The notes under the pieces: model-generated
Told to the model about the DNA's origin: nothing
The model's input: only the letters and a program-made list of their open reading frames with translations
Database searches by the model: none
In this document: piece by piece, positions 37,674 to 46,582 of the stretch
Position numbering within the stretch: position 1 is the first letter of the stretch
How the letters are laid out: the number at the start of each line of letters is the position of its first letter
Source of the DNA: Spirosoma sp. 48-14
Lineage (GTDB): Bacteria; Bacteroidota; Bacteroidia; Cytophagales; Spirosomataceae
Assembly: GCF_001898575.1 (NCBI RefSeq)
Contig: NZ_MKUD01000081.1
Span: forward strand, 1-64,000
Direction of reading: 5' to 3'
DNA length: 64,000 nucleotides
Translations under genes and position numbers: made by a program

Positions 37674-38939
37674 TTAGTGTTCCAGAAAATCCAGGTCTTT
37701 CCCAAATGTTTCTTCCATTTTCCATAGTCCAAGATAGGCGATGGAAATGGTCAGTAAGCCGAGTAAAGCTGCCCCGTTAATGATACCTAACTCACCTTTG
37801 AATAACAGAAATAACGGCGTCATAATGTTGATGCTTCCCCGGACAAAATTGGGTACAGTCGTTGCAACGGTAGCGCGGAGGTTGGTGCCAAACTGTTCGG
37901 CGGCAATGGTAACAAACAAAGCCCAGTACCCTACACCAACGCCTAAACCCACACAGATGGCATAAAACACAGCGGCCGACTGAAAGGGTACGTACAGATA
38001 GACCGCCACCAACGTAGCCGTCAGCAGCAGAAACATCGCCAGTACCTTCTTCCGACTGTTCATATACTGGCTGAATATGCCACTAGACAGGTCGCCAATC
38101 GACAGGCCAATGTATTCCCACATAACCGCTTTCCCGGCCACGATAGGTTCACTCAGATGTAAGGCTTTTCCAAATTCGGGGGAGAACGTCATCAGGATAC
38201 CAGCCACGAACCAGACCGGAAGGCCGATCAGAATACAGCGGACGTACTTGCTAAACTGGCCCCAGGACGAAAACAACTTCATGAAATTCCCCCTCGACAC
38301 CGTTTCCCGTTCTTTGACGCTGGTAAAGATTCCCGATTCAATCACGCTGACCCGCATCAACAGCAGCAACAGTCCTAAGCCTCCCCCAATGAAATAGGCA
38401 TTTCGCCAGGCAAACATATCGGCAATAAAGTAAGCCAGTACGGCCCCCAACAGCCCGACCGATGCCACCAGCGATGTACCATATCCTCGAATTTCCTTTG
38501 GAAGAATTTCGGCCACCAGTGTGATACCGGCTCCCAGTTCGCCAGCCAGACCAATACCGGCTATGAACCGAAGCAGCGCATACTGATCGACCGAGGTAAC
38601 GACGCCATTAGCAATATTGGCTAACGAGTAAATCAGGATGGAGCCAAACAAGACCGACAGACGCCCGCGTTTATCGCCCAGAATCCCCCAAATAATACCC
38701 CCGACGAGCAGACCCGCCATCTGCATATTGATGAGGTAAATACCTGTTGGAAGCATGTCAGCATCAGCAACGCCCAAATCCTTCAGGCTTTGCACCCGTA
38801 CGATACTGAACAGCAGCAAGTCGTAGATGTCGACGAAGTAACCCAATGCCGCTACGATGACGGGGATTTGCAGCAACTGGCGAATCAGCGACTTATGGCT
38901 CGCGGTTGTCGGTTTATTCTTGTAAACAGGCTCAATCAT
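37674..38939 (-). CDS. Major facilitator superfamily metabolite transporter
   Basis: The 421-residue protein has about 12 hydrophobic segments. The loop motif between segments 2 and 3 is GDKRGRLSVLFGS, and GIGLAGELGAGITLVAEILP with IRGYGTSLVAS marks segments 4-5 of the metabolite:H+ symporter or sugar-porter-like type. It ends in LWKMEETFGKDLDFLE, a tail common to this group. It acts in the inner membrane. In position, between aldehyde dehydrogenase and lutABC, it should import a small acid or sugar product of the locus; a 2-hydroxyacid such as glycolate or lactate is the most economical guess. No lactate permease (LctP/LldP type) is encoded. Confidence 0.85.
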   Translation of the reverse strand: MIEPVYKNKPTTASHKSLIRQLLQIPVIVAALGYFVDIYDLLLFSIVRVQSLKDLGVADADMLPTGIYLINMQMAGLLVGGIIWGILGDKRGRLSVLFGSILIYSLANIANGVVTSVDQYALLRFIAGIGLAGELGAGITLVAEILPKEIRGYGTSLVASVGLLGAVLAYFIADMFAWRNAYFIGGGLGLLLLLMRVSVIESGIFTSVKERETVSRGNFMKLFSSWGQFSKYVRCILIGLPVWFVAGILMTFSPEFGKALHLSEPIVAGKAVMWEYIGLSIGDLSSGIFSQYMNSRKKVLAMFLLLTATLVAVYLYVPFQSAAVFYAICVGLGVGVGYWALFVTIAAEQFGTNLRATVATTVPNFVRGSINIMTPLFLLFKGELGIINGAALLGLLTISIAYLGLWKMEETFGKDLDFLEH

Positions 38940-38960
38940 GTTTCGTTTGCGTTTACTTTT

Positions 38961-39074
38961 CGACAGGATTAACAGGATGGACAGGATTGGCTATCGCTAT
39001 CCTGTGTCTGTAAGGACACCGACACAGAATATTACAGAAAATAAAAAATCCTGTCCATCCTGTTAATCCTGTCG
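38961..39074. repeat. 28-bp inverted repeat with a second hairpin inside
   Basis: 38961-38988 and 39047-39074 are exact reverse complements built of the short direct motif ACAGGAT repeated three times. The loop holds a smaller hairpin (CTGTGTC / GACACAG) around TGTCTGTAAGGACA. It fills the spacer between the aldehyde dehydrogenase stop and the MFS start. Confidence 0.85.
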
Positions 39075-39083
39075 AAAAAAACC

Positions 39084-40550
39084 TTAACTCATTCCCCCAA
39101 AGCACATGTATTTGATTTCGGTGAAATAGTCCATGCCGTATTTGGAGCCTTCCCGCCCGATACCCGATTCTTTAACACCGCCAAAGGGGGCCACTTCGGT
39201 CGAAATCATGCCTTCGTTGATACCCACCATGCCATAATCCAGCGCTTCGGCCACTCGCCAGCAACGGTTAATGTCTTTACTATAGAAATAAGCCGCCAGT
39301 CCATAAGGGGTATCATTGGCCTGCCGAATCACCTCCTGTTCGTCAGTAAACCGAAAGATGGGCGCTACAGGACCAAACACTTCATCCTGAGCAATAATCA
39401 TATCGGCAGTGGCGTCGGTCAGGATCGTTGGCTGGAAAAATAATCCGTCCAGTTCATGCCCACCGATGCGTACATGCGCCCCTTTAGCCAGCGCATCGGC
39501 TACATGACGCTTCACTTTATCGAGCCCTTTTTCGTTGATCAGCGGCCCAATCTGCGACTGAGCATCCAGGCCATTTCCTACCTGTAAGGCTCCTACCGCC
39601 TTCGACAGTTTTTCGACAAACGCATCGTAGACGGCCTCATGCACATACAATCGGTTGACACATACGCAGGTCTGGCCGCTGTTGCGAAACTTCGAAGCCA
39701 TTGCCCCTTTCACGGCGGCATCCAGGTCAGCATCCTCAAAGACAATAAAAGGCGCATTACCCCCGAGTTCGAGTGAGATTTTTTTCAGATTCGACGCACA
39801 CTGCTTCATCAGGAGCTTACCTGTAGCTGTTGAGCCAGTAAACGATAGCTTACGTATTTTGCTGTTTTCACAAAGTTCCAGACCAACCTCTGCGTTTTTC
39901 GAGGTGGTGATCGTGTTGTACACACCCGGTGGAAACCCTGCTTTTTCGGCCAGTTCAGACACCGCCAAGGCTGTCAAGGGCGTTTCGGACGGGGGCTTCA
40001 CAATGACCGGGCAGCCAGCCGCCAGCGCCGGACCAACCTTGCGGGTAATCATCGCCAACGGAAAATTCCAGGGGGTAATGGTCGCCACAACACCAATAGA
40101 CTGTTTGATCGTCACCAGCCGTTTGTCTTTGGTATTAGCCGGAATCACATCGCCATACGTTCGACGGGCTTCTTCGGCAAACCACTCGATGAATGATGCG
40201 CCATAGTCCACTTCGCCCCGGCTTTCGGTGATTACCTTACCGCACTCCATGGTCATGAGCCGAGCCAGTTCGTCTTTATTTTCCAGAATCAGCGCGAACC
40301 ATTTCTTGAGCATCGACGACCGTTCTTTAGCCGTCAGATCACGAAAGGCAGGCCAGGCCGCGTGAGCCGCTTCAATGGCCTTCTGCACATCGTTCTGGTC
40401 CATGTCGGTCACGGACGCAATCACCTCACCCGTAGCTGGGTTCGTCACATCGAACGTATCCCCACTAGCGGCATTCACCCATTGCCCGTTCACATACCCC
40501 TGCGTTCGGATAAGTGAATTGGGCACCATACGATCTTCGGAAGTGATCAT
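39084..40550 (-). CDS. NAD(P)-dependent aldehyde dehydrogenase, succinate-semialdehyde type
   Basis: The 488-residue protein is a full aldehyde dehydrogenase. Visible catalytic features are N162 (TPWNFPLAM), E261 (ISLELGGNAPF) and the nucleophile C295 (NSGQTCVCVNR), with the cofactor-binding FTGSTATGK. Overall it resembles GabD-type succinate-semialdehyde dehydrogenases, a group that also contains glycolaldehyde, glutarate-semialdehyde and other short-chain aldehyde enzymes, so the label is not specific. It starts 11 bp after the alcohol dehydrogenase stop, which implies a shared transcript and sequential reactions: alcohol to aldehyde to acid. In this locus glycolaldehyde to glycolate is a natural candidate. 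ATG 40529 is an alternative start. Confidence 0.93.
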   Translation of the reverse strand: MITSEDRMVPNSLIRTQGYVNGQWVNAASGDTFDVTNPATGEVIASVTDMDQNDVQKAIEAAHAAWPAFRDLTAKERSSMLKKWFALILENKDELARLMTMECGKVITESRGEVDYGASFIEWFAEEARRTYGDVIPANTKDKRLVTIKQSIGVVATITPWNFPLAMITRKVGPALAAGCPVIVKPPSETPLTALAVSELAEKAGFPPGVYNTITTSKNAEVGLELCENSKIRKLSFTGSTATGKLLMKQCASNLKKISLELGGNAPFIVFEDADLDAAVKGAMASKFRNSGQTCVCVNRLYVHEAVYDAFVEKLSKAVGALQVGNGLDAQSQIGPLINEKGLDKVKRHVADALAKGAHVRIGGHELDGLFFQPTILTDATADMIIAQDEVFGPVAPIFRFTDEQEVIRQANDTPYGLAAYFYSKDINRCWRVAEALDYGMVGINEGMISTEVAPFGGVKESGIGREGSKYGMDYFTEIKYMCFGGMS

Positions 40551-40561
40551 CGAGTTTATCG

Positions 40562-41689
40562 TTAAAAAGTGATTACCTGACGGATGGCCTCTCCTTTCGC
40601 CAGCCGTTCGAAACCTTCGTTTATATCGTCCAGCCGTATCTTGTGCGTCATTAGTTTATCGACGGGTAGCCGACCGGCCTGGTAGAGTGAAATGTAAGCC
40701 GGAATATCCCGAGCCGGAACACAACTACCGATGTAGGAACCCTGTAGCGTACGTTCGTCGGCCACCAGTTTGGTTGGTGACAATTGTAGCATCTTACTGG
40801 GGTGAGGTAAACCTGCCGTAACGGTCTTGCCACCGCGTCCGGTTGCGTTATAGGTAAATTCCAGTGCAGGAACCACCCCGGCAAACTCAAATCCAATATC
40901 GACACCGCCACGTGTGAGATCTCTCACCTGCTCGACCGCATTCGCTTCCGATGAATCAACAACATGATGGGCACCCAGTTCGAGGGCTTTGGCGAGTTTG
41001 TCTTTGTTGACATCGGCCACGATGATTTTACTGGCACCACCCGCCAACGCACCCAGCAGGGCAGCAAAGCCGATTCCGCCCATACCCGTAATGAGTACGG
41101 TTTGGCCAAGCGTTAGTTTGGCCGTATTGATTACCGCTCCCACACCCGTCATGATGGCGCACCCGAACAAGGCGGCAATATCGAAGGGTAAGGTTGAGTC
41201 GATTCTGACAATAGATTTCCGCGATACCACGCTGTATTCGGCAAAACCTGACACGCCCATGTGGTGATGAACCGGATGGTACTGCTGGTCTTGAAGGCGC
41301 ATGCCTCCATTCATCAATTCTCCCTTGTTGTTGGCAGCCAATCCATTTTCGCAAAGCGCCGGGCGTCCGGTCATACAAGGCATACAATGACCACAAATGG
41401 GCAGAAAGGAAAACACGATATGATCGCCAACGGCCAGATCATGTACACCAGGCCCCAGCTCGACTACCTCACCAGCCGCTTCGTGGCCAAGCGCCATCGG
41501 CATCTGTCGTGGGCGGTTCCCATCAATGACCGACAGATCGGAATGACACAGACCGGCGGCTCTGATTTTCACCAGCACTTCCCCCTCCTGCGGGGCCTGT
41601 AAGTCAAGTTCCTGAATAGTAAGCGGTTTGCTGGTGGTGTAGGGGCGTTCTTTGCCCATTTCGTGTAATACGGCTGCCCTAATTTTCAT
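40562..41689 (-). CDS. Zinc-dependent alcohol dehydrogenase
   Basis: The 375-residue medium-chain dehydrogenase has catalytic-zinc ligands C48 (GLCHSDLSV) and H69-E70 (LGHEAAGEVVELGPG). Four cysteines for the structural zinc lie at C99, C102, C105 and C113 (PICGHCMPCMTGRPALC). The NAD(P) site is TGMGGIGFAALLGAL. Length and the C-terminal MTHKIRLDDINEGFERLAKG fit the class III-like group. It oxidises a primary alcohol or reduces the matching aldehyde; the physical substrate is unknown. It is placed directly before aldehyde dehydrogenase and 155 bp after the D-2-hydroxyacid dehydrogenase gene, whose spacer contains the hairpin at 41721. Confidence 0.93.
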   Translation of the reverse strand: MKIRAAVLHEMGKERPYTTSKPLTIQELDLQAPQEGEVLVKIRAAGLCHSDLSVIDGNRPRQMPMALGHEAAGEVVELGPGVHDLAVGDHIVFSFLPICGHCMPCMTGRPALCENGLAANNKGELMNGGMRLQDQQYHPVHHHMGVSGFAEYSVVSRKSIVRIDSTLPFDIAALFGCAIMTGVGAVINTAKLTLGQTVLITGMGGIGFAALLGALAGGASKIIVADVNKDKLAKALELGAHHVVDSSEANAVEQVRDLTRGGVDIGFEFAGVVPALEFTYNATGRGGKTVTAGLPHPSKMLQLSPTKLVADERTLQGSYIGSCVPARDIPAYISLYQAGRLPVDKLMTHKIRLDDINEGFERLAKGEAIRQVITF

Positions 41690-41720
41690 ATACTAGTCGT
41701 TAGTTGTGCTAAGAGATGCT

Positions 41721-41804
41721 GTTACACAGAGATTCGCCGAGTAAAGAGAGATTCGCTGAGACCTTTGTGTAGCTCTGTGTTTCCTTGGTGAATCTCTGTG
41801 TAAC
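41721..41804. repeat. 21-bp inverted repeat (ACACAGAGATTC arms)
   Basis: 41721-41741 pairs with 41784-41804, 19 exact pairs and two G-U pairs, with a 42-nt loop containing a partial direct copy (GAGATTCGCTGAG). It lies in the spacer between the 2-hydroxyacid and alcohol dehydrogenase genes. Confidence 0.8.
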
Positions 41805-41843
41805 GACCTTATTTCTCAATTCAGTTAGTCAATAGTGTAGTTG

Positions 41844-42800
41844 TTATGTGCTAGCTAGTAACGACTCCGTTTTCAAAAACGCTTCGATATTCTGGCCGAC
41901 TTTCTCCATCAGCAGCGTTCGGGCCTCGATACTGGCCCAGGTTACATGGGGTGTCAGAGCGAGTCGTTCTTTATGCTTTACGTGCAAAAGCGGGTTTTCG
42001 GGCAGAATGGGCTCTTTGGTAAACACGTCGATACCGGCGGCCGCAATTAGTCCTTCGTCCAGCGCTCGGGCTAAGTCGGCTTCGTTGACAATGCCCCCCC
42101 GACCCACGTTGAGCAGAATGGCCGATTTTTTCATACGCGCCAATCGGTCATAATTGATAAAATTGGCCGTGTTTTCATTCAAAGGGGCGTGGATAGAAAC
42201 AATGTCGCAGGTATGTAAAAACTCATCTAATTCAAGTCGCAGATAAGGCTGCTGGGTATTCTGTCCAGACGTAGAGTAATACACGACTTCGCAGCCGAAC
42301 GCATACGCAATTTTGGCTACTTGCCGACCAATATTACCCAGGCCCACAATGCCAAACCGCTTTCCGGCCAGCTCCCAGAAACCCGATCCGAAATGAGTGA
42401 ATATGTCCGTTTTAGCGTATTCACCGTCTTTTACATAGTGGTCGAAATACGGCACATTGACCAGCAGATGCAGCAAAATGGCAAATGTGCCCTGGGTAAC
42501 GCTCTGTGTCGAGTAATCCATGGCGTTCTTTACCGGAATACCTCGCTTTTCGGCAGCTTCTTTATCGACATTGTTGGTGCCGGTAGCGGCAATGCAGATC
42601 AGCTTTAGTTTCGGCGCCTGCTCAATAATGGTTTTATCCAGCACTACCTTATTCGAGACAACAATATCGGCGTTCCTGATTCGCTCCAGCGTTTGATCGG
42701 GCTGAGTGGTTTCGTAGTAGGTCACCCGACCAAATTTTTCCAGCAGATTCAGATTGGGGATATCACCAATGGTTTTCGTATCCAGAAACACTAATTCCAT
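41844..42800 (-). CDS. D-2-hydroxyacid dehydrogenase
   Basis: The 318-residue protein has the family's two domains. The NAD site is FGIVGLGNIGRQ at 149-160. The catalytic residues fit R234 (NVGRGGIVNE), E263 (DVFTKEPI) and H285 (LTPHVTWAS). The group contains hydroxypyruvate/glyoxylate reductases, glycerate dehydrogenases and D-lactate dehydrogenases; the closest overall character is the glycerate/hydroxypyruvate type, so it interconverts a 2-oxoacid and a 2-hydroxyacid with NAD(P)H. In a locus that also encodes LutABC and malate synthase it could control the glycolate/glyoxylate balance. It is cytoplasmic (no signal). Confidence 0.92.
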   Translation of the reverse strand: MELVFLDTKTIGDIPNLNLLEKFGRVTYYETTQPDQTLERIRNADIVVSNKVVLDKTIIEQAPKLKLICIAATGTNNVDKEAAEKRGIPVKNAMDYSTQSVTQGTFAILLHLLVNVPYFDHYVKDGEYAKTDIFTHFGSGFWELAGKRFGIVGLGNIGRQVAKIAYAFGCEVVYYSTSGQNTQQPYLRLELDEFLHTCDIVSIHAPLNENTANFINYDRLARMKKSAILLNVGRGGIVNEADLARALDEGLIAAAGIDVFTKEPILPENPLLHVKHKERLALTPHVTWASIEARTLLMEKVGQNIEAFLKTESLLAST

Positions 42801-42869
42801 AAGAAGGGGATCGTAAACGGTACTGGGGTAAAGACTGCGAATGGGTTGGAAATACAGAGCAGAGCACTC

Positions 42870-43499
42870 TCACGGAATCGTCCGCACCTTAACCACTACT
42901 TTTTTGACCCCGTCGTACCCGTCTACTTTGTTGGCGGGATTATGCGCTTCTTTGGGCGTAACGATGTAGAAGATACCGGGTTCGGCGACGTAGAATTTGC
43001 CCTGATCGGATGAGTAAAACATAATGTCTTTAGTGGGGCTATATGCCTCGACCAGATTCGATTTTACTTTCTCGACCGGGATGATGCCAATTTGTTCTTT
43101 GCCCTTTACCACGAAATGAATGTCGCTGTAGTTCTGGTGGGCTTCGAACTTGTCGTTGGAGATTTCGCGCGGTGGGCCTTCCGAAATGGTAGCATAGACA
43201 GCCTCATCATCGATGGGGTATTTGCCAGGGCGAAGCCGGGTGAAATCGGTATTTTTCAGAAACGCAAACGCTTTGTCCCAGGCGGCTTTATTGCCGTGGT
43301 ATTGCCGGGCAAACTCTTCCTTGTTGATCACCTCGGCGGGTTTGGCAGGCAGTCCGCCGAGCCAGTCCATTTTAGCAAACCATTGGTCGGCCTTTTTTCC
43401 GGTCCAGCTTTCGGCCGACTGTGCGCGTACCGCCACAGTCATCAATACGACCATACCAACCAGTAAAGCCAGCGAGCGGTTAATGTGCAATTTTCTCAT
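42870..43499 (-). CDS. Exported YhcH/YjgK/YiaL-family protein
   Basis: The 209-residue protein has a signal peptide (LALLVGMVVLMTVAVRAQ). The mature part is a cupin-like YhcH/YjgK/YiaL domain: SEGPPREISNDKFEAHQNYS, DIHFVVKGKEQIGIIPV and PGIFYIVTPKEAHNPANKVD, with the conserved E, H and H of the predicted metal site. In enteric bacteria the family is cytoplasmic and one member (YhcH/NanQ) opens the sialic acid ring by speeding anomerisation. An exported copy implies work on sugars in the periplasm. It sits in the glycan locus between the YVTN propeller and the hydroxyacid dehydrogenase. Substrate unknown. Confidence 0.82.
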   Translation of the reverse strand: MRKLHINRSLALLVGMVVLMTVAVRAQSAESWTGKKADQWFAKMDWLGGLPAKPAEVINKEEFARQYHGNKAAWDKAFAFLKNTDFTRLRPGKYPIDDEAVYATISEGPPREISNDKFEAHQNYSDIHFVVKGKEQIGIIPVEKVKSNLVEAYSPTKDIMFYSSDQGKFYVAEPGIFYIVTPKEAHNPANKVDGYDGVKKVVVKVRTIP

Positions 43500-43532
43500 T
43501 ACGAAGCGATTAAACGGTTTTCTGTAGCTGGT

Positions 43533-43570
43533 TTACGCATGTCAGTGTCTGTAAGGACTGGCATGCGTAA
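43533..43570. repeat. 14-bp inverted repeat with TGTCTGTAAGG loop
   Basis: TTACGCATGTCAGT (43533-43546) and ACTGGCATGCGTAA (43557-43570) pair with one G-U. The loop GTCTGTAAGG shares its core with the inner hairpin at 38961-39074. Confidence 0.7.
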
Positions 43571-43614
43571 GCAGTTGTTTGCGTTAGTCATTTTACAGCT
43601 TTTAGCCAGTTAGG

Positions 43615-43726
43615 GTGAGGTCAGATTTTCAAATATACCCTTGATGAGGTTTCTCAAAACCGAGCCAGACAACCCGTTCGGTTTTGAGAAACCTCACAAG
43701 TCAGGTTGTAAGAACCTGACCTCACA
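43615..43726. repeat. Nested palindromic repeat with GGTTTCTCAAAACCG arms
   Basis: GTGAGGTCAG (43615-43624) and CTGACCTCAC (43717-43726) enclose a perfect 19-bp pair (43645-43663 and 43678-43696, TGAGGTTTCTCAAAACCGA) and a further 8-bp stem (43700-43707, 43713-43720). The 19-bp arm motif recurs at 50345-50531. Confidence 0.8.
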
Positions 43727-43759
43727 AGCTCAAACAACTTCTAAACCAACTACCGTGAA

Positions 43760-44968
43760 CTAATTTTTATTCACCTTTTTCACCTGACCAAGACCAAACT
43801 GGTCACCGGCGGCAACAGGCTTACCACCACTAAAGTGAATTTCAACCATTTTCTCACTTTGCACATCATTATGATCCTGATCTTCCAGCGAAGCGATGAT
43901 CTTGCGGGTTTTTACATCGATCACATCGCCCGTTGCCGGATACGCATATTTCCCATCCAGGCTGAATGTGATCCAGCCGGGCATGTCTTTCAGGGCAATG
44001 CTTGTTTTCTGAACGGGCGGCATTACGGTATTGTCGAATACGTGTAGCCGGTAGTTATGCCCATCGCACAACCAAAGCTCCTTCTCATCAGGTGTTAGGC
44101 CAATACCGTGGCTGGGGCAACTATGTCGTTTTACTTCGCCCATATTCCAGCCTTCGACCACGACCCGATGCAGGAATTTACCCGTTACTAAATCGGCCAC
44201 CTCGAAACCCAGCAATCCGTTGACGTTCACGTACACGAGCGTCTGCGAACCGTTGACCGTAAAAGGACGAATATCGGCGCTGAAAGGTCCAACCTGGCGA
44301 GAAACGGTATGCGTTTTGGTATCAGCTACATTAAGCATGGTCGATTTCAAGCCTGCCAGATACACCTCTTTACCATCGGGACCGTAAATCGTATTGTGCG
44401 AGCCCGAATTGGTCACAATCTTGGTAATCACATCGCCCGTTTTGGCGTCGATGACGTTCCAGTGGGCTTTTTCGAGCGATGGCGCATAAATAATTTTACC
44501 ATCGGGCGATATCGAAATGCGGTCCACTCCACCTTCGTAATCTTTTTCCCAAAGTGTTTTTTCGGTAACCAGATCAATACATTGAATGGCCTCCAGCGTG
44601 CTGATATAAATACAATTGTATGCCAGACTCACATCGACGCCCTTCACATTCGATGGGACACCTTTTTTCGACGAACCTGTGGGAGATGGCATGTCTTTTC
44701 GTAACAAACCACCGGGTGTACTAATGAATTTGACAAACTTGTGATTATTGTCGATATCGAACACCTGGATACCGTGCCCACCATAACCCAGATAATTTCG
44801 AATACCTGGCGTAACCACGTAAAGCAGGCGCTGTACTTTCGGAGCGGGCTTCGTAGGTTTTGTGGGATTAGTGCCCAGCTTATCTTTCGAAGCGGTGATC
44901 CAGGCCGTTGCCGATATAAAAAGTATACTACACAGAAGCAGCGATAAAATGGTTTTTGTCGTCTTCAT
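43760..44968 (-). CDS. YVTN-type beta-propeller protein, exported
   Basis: The 402-residue protein has a signal peptide (LLLCSILFISATAWITA). The rest is a seven-bladed beta-propeller of the YVTN/cytochrome-cd1-like type, with blade signatures VTPGIRNYLGYGGHGIQVFD, DRISISPDGKIIYAPS, GDVITKIVTNSGSHNTIYGP and GIGLTPDEKELWLCDGHNYR. No heme-binding or catalytic motif is present. It lies downstream of SusD in the same direction and is probably a periplasmic binding or scaffolding protein of the locus. What it binds is unknown. Confidence 0.78.
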   Translation of the reverse strand: MKTTKTILSLLLCSILFISATAWITASKDKLGTNPTKPTKPAPKVQRLLYVVTPGIRNYLGYGGHGIQVFDIDNNHKFVKFISTPGGLLRKDMPSPTGSSKKGVPSNVKGVDVSLAYNCIYISTLEAIQCIDLVTEKTLWEKDYEGGVDRISISPDGKIIYAPSLEKAHWNVIDAKTGDVITKIVTNSGSHNTIYGPDGKEVYLAGLKSTMLNVADTKTHTVSRQVGPFSADIRPFTVNGSQTLVYVNVNGLLGFEVADLVTGKFLHRVVVEGWNMGEVKRHSCPSHGIGLTPDEKELWLCDGHNYRLHVFDNTVMPPVQKTSIALKDMPGWITFSLDGKYAYPATGDVIDVKTRKIIASLEDQDHNDVQSEKMVEIHFSGGKPVAAGDQFGLGQVKKVNKN

Positions 44969-45044
44969 ACAAGAAAGGTTTAAAGGCTAATTGGGTTGAT
45001 GTGTTTTTATTGTTCGGATAAACATTTCAGTTTTCAGGTGGGCT

Positions 45045-45086
45045 GGCCTGCACCGTGATCTGAGAGGACACAGACCACGGTGCAGG
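45045..45086. repeat. 12-bp inverted repeat (GCCTGCACCGTG)
   Basis: 45045-45056 and 45075-45086 are exact reverse complements. The loop, ATCTGAGAGGACACAGAC, resembles the TCTGTAAGGACAC loop of the elements at 38961 and 43533. It lies in the SusD to YVTN spacer. Confidence 0.7.
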
Positions 45087-45125
45087 CTATACAATCGCGG
45101 ACGAGCGCTTATCTAAACCTTATTT

Positions 45126-46568
45126 TTAATCATAGCCCGGATTCTGTGGGAAAATGGTACGATCGTTAATTAACTGAATCTGTGCCAGGGGAATAGGAAA
45201 TACGACATTACGTGCTTTCATTCCATATTTACCCATTACGTTAAGCGCCTGCCCTGTTCTAACCAGATCAAACCAGCGATGCCCTTCAAACGCCAGTTCC
45301 CGACGACGTTCCAGCACAATCTGATCGCGGAGGTCTGTCTGCGTTATTCCGGTAGCCAGCGCATCGATACCCGCCCGTGTACGCACCTGATTCAAATAAG
45401 GCAGCGCCTGCGCCGTTTTACCGTTTTCGTTGAGCGCTTCGGCATACATCAGCAGCACATCGGCGTACCGAATCACTTTCCAGTTAGCGGGGCTATCGTT
45501 GGCCGTACTGATTTTAACAATGTATTTGCGGGTGTAAGCCGACATGTTGTTGGACGAAACCAGGAGCGGGATAAATTTCCCTGTCGCATCGGTATACCCA
45601 CGACTAGCGGTTATATCTTTCCGTTTGTCCTTTGCCTCAAACAGATCGAACAGCACCTGGTTGGGCGTATTCTGATCATCGACCGAGCCAGCAATTCCAT
45701 AGAACGCAATCATCGACGTAACCTTGGGTGTAAATCGGTTAGTGTAAATACTGCCTTCGCCCCCTAAACCCTGCTCGTATTCGATGTCGAAAATGTACTC
45801 GCTGTGGTGCTCATTTTTGGTATAATCCCACAGGTCGGCCCAGTTGGGTAGCAACGAGTAGCCCATGGTAGTTACCTCCTGAAGTTTGGCTTCCGCTTTG
45901 GTAAAGTCCTTCCGGGTCAGATACACTTTTCCCAGCAACGCTCTGGCCGCGCCTTTAGTAGCCCGGCCCACTTCCGAACCGGCATAACTAGCGGGCAGCT
46001 TACTTTCGGCATCGAGCAGGTCTTTGATAATGACTTCATCGTAGATTTTATCGACCTTCTCGCGTGGGGTTTTGTACGACTCATCAATGCTCAGGGTTTT
46101 GGTCACCATCGGCACATCGCCAAAAATCCGAACCAGGTCGAAGTAGGCCAGCGCCCGCAGAAATTCAGCCTCACCAATGTGCCGGTTTTTGTTGGTGATC
46201 GACGCGTCGGCGGTAGCAATACGCTCCAGAATGGTGTTGGCCCGCGTAATAGCTTTGTAGTAATTCCGCCAGGTGGTTATCAGCAGCGGGTCGTCGTTGG
46301 CCAGGGTGAAATTATCAATGGCTCCTGCCGTACCTTTCACCAGCTCATCCCAAACGTCGTCGCCCCGGATATCGCCAAAGTAGTACATATTGGCGTACTG
46401 ATCCTGATAAATCCCATAGACACCAATAATAGCATCCTGATAGTCTTTGTCGGTTTTATACAGCACATCGACCGTGACGGTATCGACGGGCAGAATTTCG
46501 ATAAAATCCTTTCGGCAGGCGGTCGTCAGCAACATGACCAGCGCCACCAGAGAAATTGTCTTTTTCAT
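45126..46568 (-). CDS. SusD/RagB-family outer-membrane lipoprotein (second pair)
   Basis: The 480-residue lipoprotein has its lipobox at LLTTAC (C18). The SusD fold is shown by LYKTDKDYQDAIIGVYGIYQ, by TPR-like helices (HIGEAEFLRALAYFDLVRIF, with DVPMV) and by the C-terminal RYADVLLMYAEALNENGKTA, RTRAGID and VLERRRELAFEGHRWFDLVR. The last block is the form usual for SusD proteins of sugar-acid and heteroglycan loci, though no specificity follows from it. It is 14 bp downstream of its SusC. Confidence 0.94.
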   Translation of the reverse strand: MKKTISLVALVMLLTTACRKDFIEILPVDTVTVDVLYKTDKDYQDAIIGVYGIYQDQYANMYYFGDIRGDDVWDELVKGTAGAIDNFTLANDDPLLITTWRNYYKAITRANTILERIATADASITNKNRHIGEAEFLRALAYFDLVRIFGDVPMVTKTLSIDESYKTPREKVDKIYDEVIIKDLLDAESKLPASYAGSEVGRATKGAARALLGKVYLTRKDFTKAEAKLQEVTTMGYSLLPNWADLWDYTKNEHHSEYIFDIEYEQGLGGEGSIYTNRFTPKVTSMIAFYGIAGSVDDQNTPNQVLFDLFEAKDKRKDITASRGYTDATGKFIPLLVSSNNMSAYTRKYIVKISTANDSPANWKVIRYADVLLMYAEALNENGKTAQALPYLNQVRTRAGIDALATGITQTDLRDQIVLERRRELAFEGHRWFDLVRTGQALNVMGKYGMKARNVVFPIPLAQIQLINDRTIFPQNPGYD

Positions 46569-46582
46569 TGGAAAAGAAAGGG

